A program made the translations under genes and the position numbers. 64,000 bases of DNA from Laterigemmans sp052161645 (GTDB taxonomy: Bacteria > Planctomycetota > Planctomycetia > Pirellulales > Pirellulaceae), in NCBI GenBank assembly GCA_052161645.1, contig CP197414.1. One strand, given 5' to 3'. The stretch's first letter is position 1. Every line of letters starts with the position of its first letter. Positions 61,428 through 64,000 of the stretch are shown here, piece after piece. Below the pieces are notes generated by a model. That model saw only the letters and a list, made by a program, of their open reading frames with translations, made no database searches and was not told the origin of the DNA.

Positions 61428-62135
61428 ATGAGCTGGAAAAAACTCACTGCCGCAATCGCTCGTTCGGTTTACCTGTTTGCTATGTATACCGGCATTCGCG
61501 CTGTTGTGAATCGTGCTCGCAATGTTTTTCTGCCGCTGCCGCGCGCCGCTGCAATCGACGGAGCGACGATTCAGTTCGACGAATCCGTTTCCGTCAGGGT
61601 GCGGGTGCACGCGAGGATTCCTCCCACCCCAGGTCGCGAGGCACGAGTCGCCGGAATGATCTCGGTGTATCTTGAGGACCCAGGCATTTCTCGCAGTCTG
61701 TATTCACTATTGCGACTCAGCAGTCACTTTGGCTGTGGACACATCGAATTGGCGTTCCGCGAAGACGACAGCAGCGTCTGTGTATTTGCAGTTCGCAACA
61801 TGCTGCGTTCCAATCTGCATCGCCTTGGGTGCAGCGCGTGCTTTCGTGATTTGCCGCTCGGGACGGAACGTGATGAGATTGTCGTTCTCGCACGGATCTT
61901 TGATGAACTTCGAACGCATGGTCTGAATGCATACCTCGCGTCGCCAGCGGATTGCGTGAATCTGGCCATGTCTCCTTGGCTCCTAAGACCAAAAACACGT
62001 GGCCGTGCGATCAAGGCACTGACTCGGAAATATGAGCGAATGGCGGGACAGCTTGCGATGCATAACAATCCGTTGCACGCGGAGCCGCGGGCCGCGCGGC
62101 TTCTGAAATCAATCTCGTTCGCCGCGGCCCGGTGA
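61428..62135 (+). CDS. cassette 49: hypothetical protein with long attC-encoded tail
   Basis: 235 residues. A possible N-terminal anchor (LTAAIARSVYLFAMYTGIRA), then a mixed domain (VSVRVRVHARIPPTPGREAR, IVVLARIFDELRTHGLNAYL). Not recognised. About 24 C-terminal residues (from NNPLHAEPRAARLL) are encoded by the attC, the longest such overlap in the array; the real protein may once have ended earlier. Confidence 0.6.
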   Translation: MSWKKLTAAIARSVYLFAMYTGIRAVVNRARNVFLPLPRAAAIDGATIQFDESVSVRVRVHARIPPTPGREARVAGMISVYLEDPGISRSLYSLLRLSSHFGCGHIELAFREDDSSVCVFAVRNMLRSNLHRLGCSACFRDLPLGTERDEIVVLARIFDELRTHGLNAYLASPADCVNLAMSPWLLRPKTRGRAIKALTRKYERMAGQLAMHNNPLHAEPRAARLLKSISFAAAR

Positions 62136-62146
62136 ACGGTGTCGTT
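62062..62146 (+). other. attC of cassette 49 (overlaps the gene end)
   Basis: ATAACAATCCGTTGCACGCG to GTGTCGTT. Arms GGAGCCGCGG and CCGCGGCCC match those of cassette 1. Confidence 0.86.
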
Positions 62147-62591
62147 CCCGGCGTCAAGCTCTTCGGGCCTGAACTTGGTCTCTCTGCAATCGTCCATTGA
62201 AAGCCCATGCTCGATGATTGGTGCGCGCGAACAAGCCTCGAGTACTGATCGATGCGCTTGCCTTGCAACTTGCTATCGGTTGAACCAGTGCCAACTGCGT
62301 CCTTTCCGGACGAACCTGATGCTGCCGAAGTTGCTCGCGAGATACCTCCAATTAAATTTTCCACTGCCGTCCCAGGCGAAGATGCTCGCAATAAAGTCAA
62401 TCTGGCTCCCGGAACTCAAAAATGATTGCAAGCGGGCTTGGACTACGGTACCGTAATGGAATGAATTGGCCGGCCCGGATGCGCTCCGGATCGTGGCGCG
62501 AGCCGGGAACCATACGATCCACCCCAGCCCTCGCCATACTCCGATTTTTCAAATCTAGCTCTACCGCTCGGGCGAGGTAATCGCAACCGTT
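62145..62591 (+). repeat. repeat cassette, family A, copy 16 (A-C-A block, second occurrence)
   Basis: Same private bases as the copy at 26917 (GATTGCAAGCGGGCTTGG, TCTAGCTCTACCG). Confidence 0.93.
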
Positions 62592-62976
62592 ACGGCTGCG
62601 GAGGATGAAGCTTGCGCTGACGGAATCCAATGCGGCAGTTGCGCTTGGATGATTTCCAGTTTTCGAGGTGCGCGTGGATGATCTTCAAGGGCGGCGGTGC
62701 GCTTAAATGATTTTGAGAACTGAAGGTGCGCGGACGCCGGATTCCGTAACCATTTCTTCGCTGCGAGCCTGACCATTCCAGTCGTCCCGGAGCCCAAGAA
62801 GCGATCTGCAAAAATAGTTGATCCGATCAATGGCGATTGGTACGATCAGGCCAGGCTGCAGCTCGCGGGAGTTCCGTGCCGAGAAAAGCATCCGTAACAA
62901 TACGATGCAACCCAGCCCGAAAAACTTTGGTTCCTTGCGATCCAGCTCATCCTCGGGCGGGCTGATCGTTACCGTT
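62590..62976 (+). repeat. repeat cassette, family C, copy 4
   Basis: Middle of the repeated A-C-A block. It differs from the 27362 copy by the CCAGTTTT form. Confidence 0.9.
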
Positions 62977-63420
62977 CCCGGGTCAAGCTCTTCGGTCCTG
63001 AACTTGGTCTGTCTACAATCGTCCATTGAAAGCTCATGCTCGATGATTGGTGCGCGCGAACAAGCCTCGAGTACTGATCGACGCGCTTGCCTCGCAAATT
63101 GCTATCGGTTGAACCAGTGCCAACTGCGTCCTTTCCGGACGAACCTGATGCTGCCGAAGTTGCTCGCGAGATACCTCGAATTAAATTTCCCACTGCCGTC
63201 CCAGGCGAAGATGCTCGCAATAAAGTCAATCTGGCTCCCGGAACTCAAAAATGATTGCAAGCGGGTTTGGACTGCGGTACCGTAATGGAATGAATTGGCA
63301 GGCCCGGATGCGCTCGGGATCGTGGCGCGAGCCGGGAACCATGCGATCCACCCCAGCCCTCGCCATACTCCGATTTTTCAAATCTACCTCTACCGCTCGG
63401 GCGAGGTGATCGCAGTCGTT
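62975..63420 (+). repeat. repeat cassette, family A, copy 17 (A-C-A block, second occurrence)
   Basis: Same private bases as the copy at 27747 (GGACTGCGGTACC, GGCAGGCCCGG). Confidence 0.93.
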
Positions 63421-63447
63421 CGGCAACAAGAATAAAGCGAGAGTCAC

Positions 63448-63801
63448 ATGGGAAGACCAGTCGTCCATTTTGATATCGGCTGTCCTGACGCGCAACGGTC
63501 ACGAGCATTCTACGAAGCGACCTTCGGATGGACTTCGGAGGAATATGGGCCCTTATCATTTAAACTAAATACTGGCTCGCAGGACGGAATTCATGGTTTC
63601 ACGACTGCGCTAGGCCATGAGCCGCACAATTATGTGATGCTGTATATTGAGGTCGAAGACATACCACGACAGGTCGCGTTGATCGAGTCAAATGGGGGAA
63701 GTATTGTTGTCCCGGAAACCCAGGTCCCTGGAAGTGGCCACTTTGCTTGGTGTCGAGATCCCCACGGCAACTTGTTCGGGCTCTGGAAGCCACAATCGTG
63801 A
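63448..63801 (+). CDS. cassette 53: VOC-family (glyoxalase/bleomycin-resistance fold) protein
   Basis: 117 residues, one complete VOC domain: VVHFDIGCPDAQRSRAFYEA, TFGWTSEEYG, then VMLYIEVEDIPRQVALIESN and GHFAWCRDPHGNLFGLWKP. VOC proteins are metal-dependent lyases, dioxygenases or drug-binding proteins. The HFDI His and the C-terminal DPHGN segment fit the metal-binding class, but substrate is unknown. GAGAG lies near the ATG. Confidence 0.88.
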   Translation: MGRPVVHFDIGCPDAQRSRAFYEATFGWTSEEYGPLSFKLNTGSQDGIHGFTTALGHEPHNYVMLYIEVEDIPRQVALIESNGGSIVVPETQVPGSGHFAWCRDPHGNLFGLWKPQS

Positions 63802-63814
63802 TGCCGAAGTCGCC

Positions 63815-63899
63815 GAACAAGGCGGTCAACCCGAGCGGCGGATGACACGGGTTTTTGAAATCACAGTTACTTGGCCGCCGCCGGGTTACCTCGGTCGTT
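63815..63899 (+). other. attC of cassette 53
   Basis: GAACAAGGCGGTCAACCCGA to TCGGTCGTT. Arms ACCCGAGCGGCGG and CCGCCGCCGGGT pair with one extra A. Confidence 0.86.
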
Positions 63900-64000
63900 C
63901 CCGGCGTCAAGCTCTTCGGGCCTAAACTTGGTCTCTCTGCAATCGTCCATTGAAAGCCCATGCTCGATGATTGGTGCGCGCGAACGAGTCTCGAGTACTG
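63898..64000 (+). repeat. repeat cassette, family A, copy 18 (cut by window edge)
   Basis: The first 103 bases of another A copy (GAACGAGTCTCGAGTACTG sub-variant). The array therefore continues beyond the window. Confidence 0.9.

Noticed and set aside
23334..64000. CRISPR-like pattern of repeats with variable spacers
   Set aside because: The repeated parts are whole 387-447 bp cassettes or imperfect 85-base attC hairpins, not short identical repeats with spacers of constant length, and no cas gene is present.

Overview
The window reads as part of a planctomycete chromosome, most likely a marine Pirellulaceae/Rhodopirellula-type organism. Reasons: secreted Gfo/Idh/MocA, EF-hand and cyclophilin proteins with Sec or Tat signals, a TIGR03067-like lipocalin-type cassette protein, a Pup/Dop-type pair outside Actinobacteria, and an integron integrase with a long N-terminal extension. 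This placement is inferred from gene content only; no rRNA is present.

Bases 1 to about 20.7 kb are ordinary chromosome: end of methionine aminopeptidase, a CHAT/TPR protein, a Tat-exported metallophosphoesterase, an EF-hand protein, small membrane proteins (one, Pmp3-like, frameshifted), deoC, ATP-dependent pckA, a large secreted protein, a TIM-barrel isomerase, rsmD, an exported cyclophilin, a Gfo/Idh/MocA oxidoreductase, then an unknown gene, a 52-residue Pup homologue, a Dop/PafA-type enzyme carrying an inserted membrane hairpin, and tRNA-Leu(GAG).

From 20,874 to the right edge lies a sedentary chromosomal integron. intI is on the minus strand, attI lies just upstream of it, and about 54 cassettes follow on the plus side with their attC sites, more than 41 kb in all and continuing past the window. 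About 32 cassettes carry genes, mostly small exported, membrane or unrecognised proteins plus GNAT, HAD, SMI1/KNR4, thioredoxin, CPBP protease, alpha/beta hydrolase, SRPBCC, HEPN-like and VOC proteins. Four carry their gene reversed. The other 22 are repeated cassettes with no conserved reading frame: an A/B family of about 447 bp (18 copies) and a C family of about 387 bp (4 copies). A three-cassette A-C-A block of 1,276 bp occurs twice, 35 kb apart.

The array has been invaded several times. Three group IIC-type introns of about 2.07 kb sit antisense at the base of attC hairpins. The third is itself split by a 2,082-bp two-gene large serine recombinase element with palindromic ends. An IS91-like element with a tyrosine recombinase sits at another cassette junction. 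The result is a nested structure: integron, attC, intron, recombinase element.

Cassettes presumably move by IntI acting on folded attC bottom strands. The introns use the same hairpins as landing pads. Several unrelated cassette genes run into their attC and share attC-encoded tails of the form EPSDAxESPS. No promoter is proven in the array. A spaced pair of hexamers conserved in all A/B repeats is a candidate for dispersed internal promoters.
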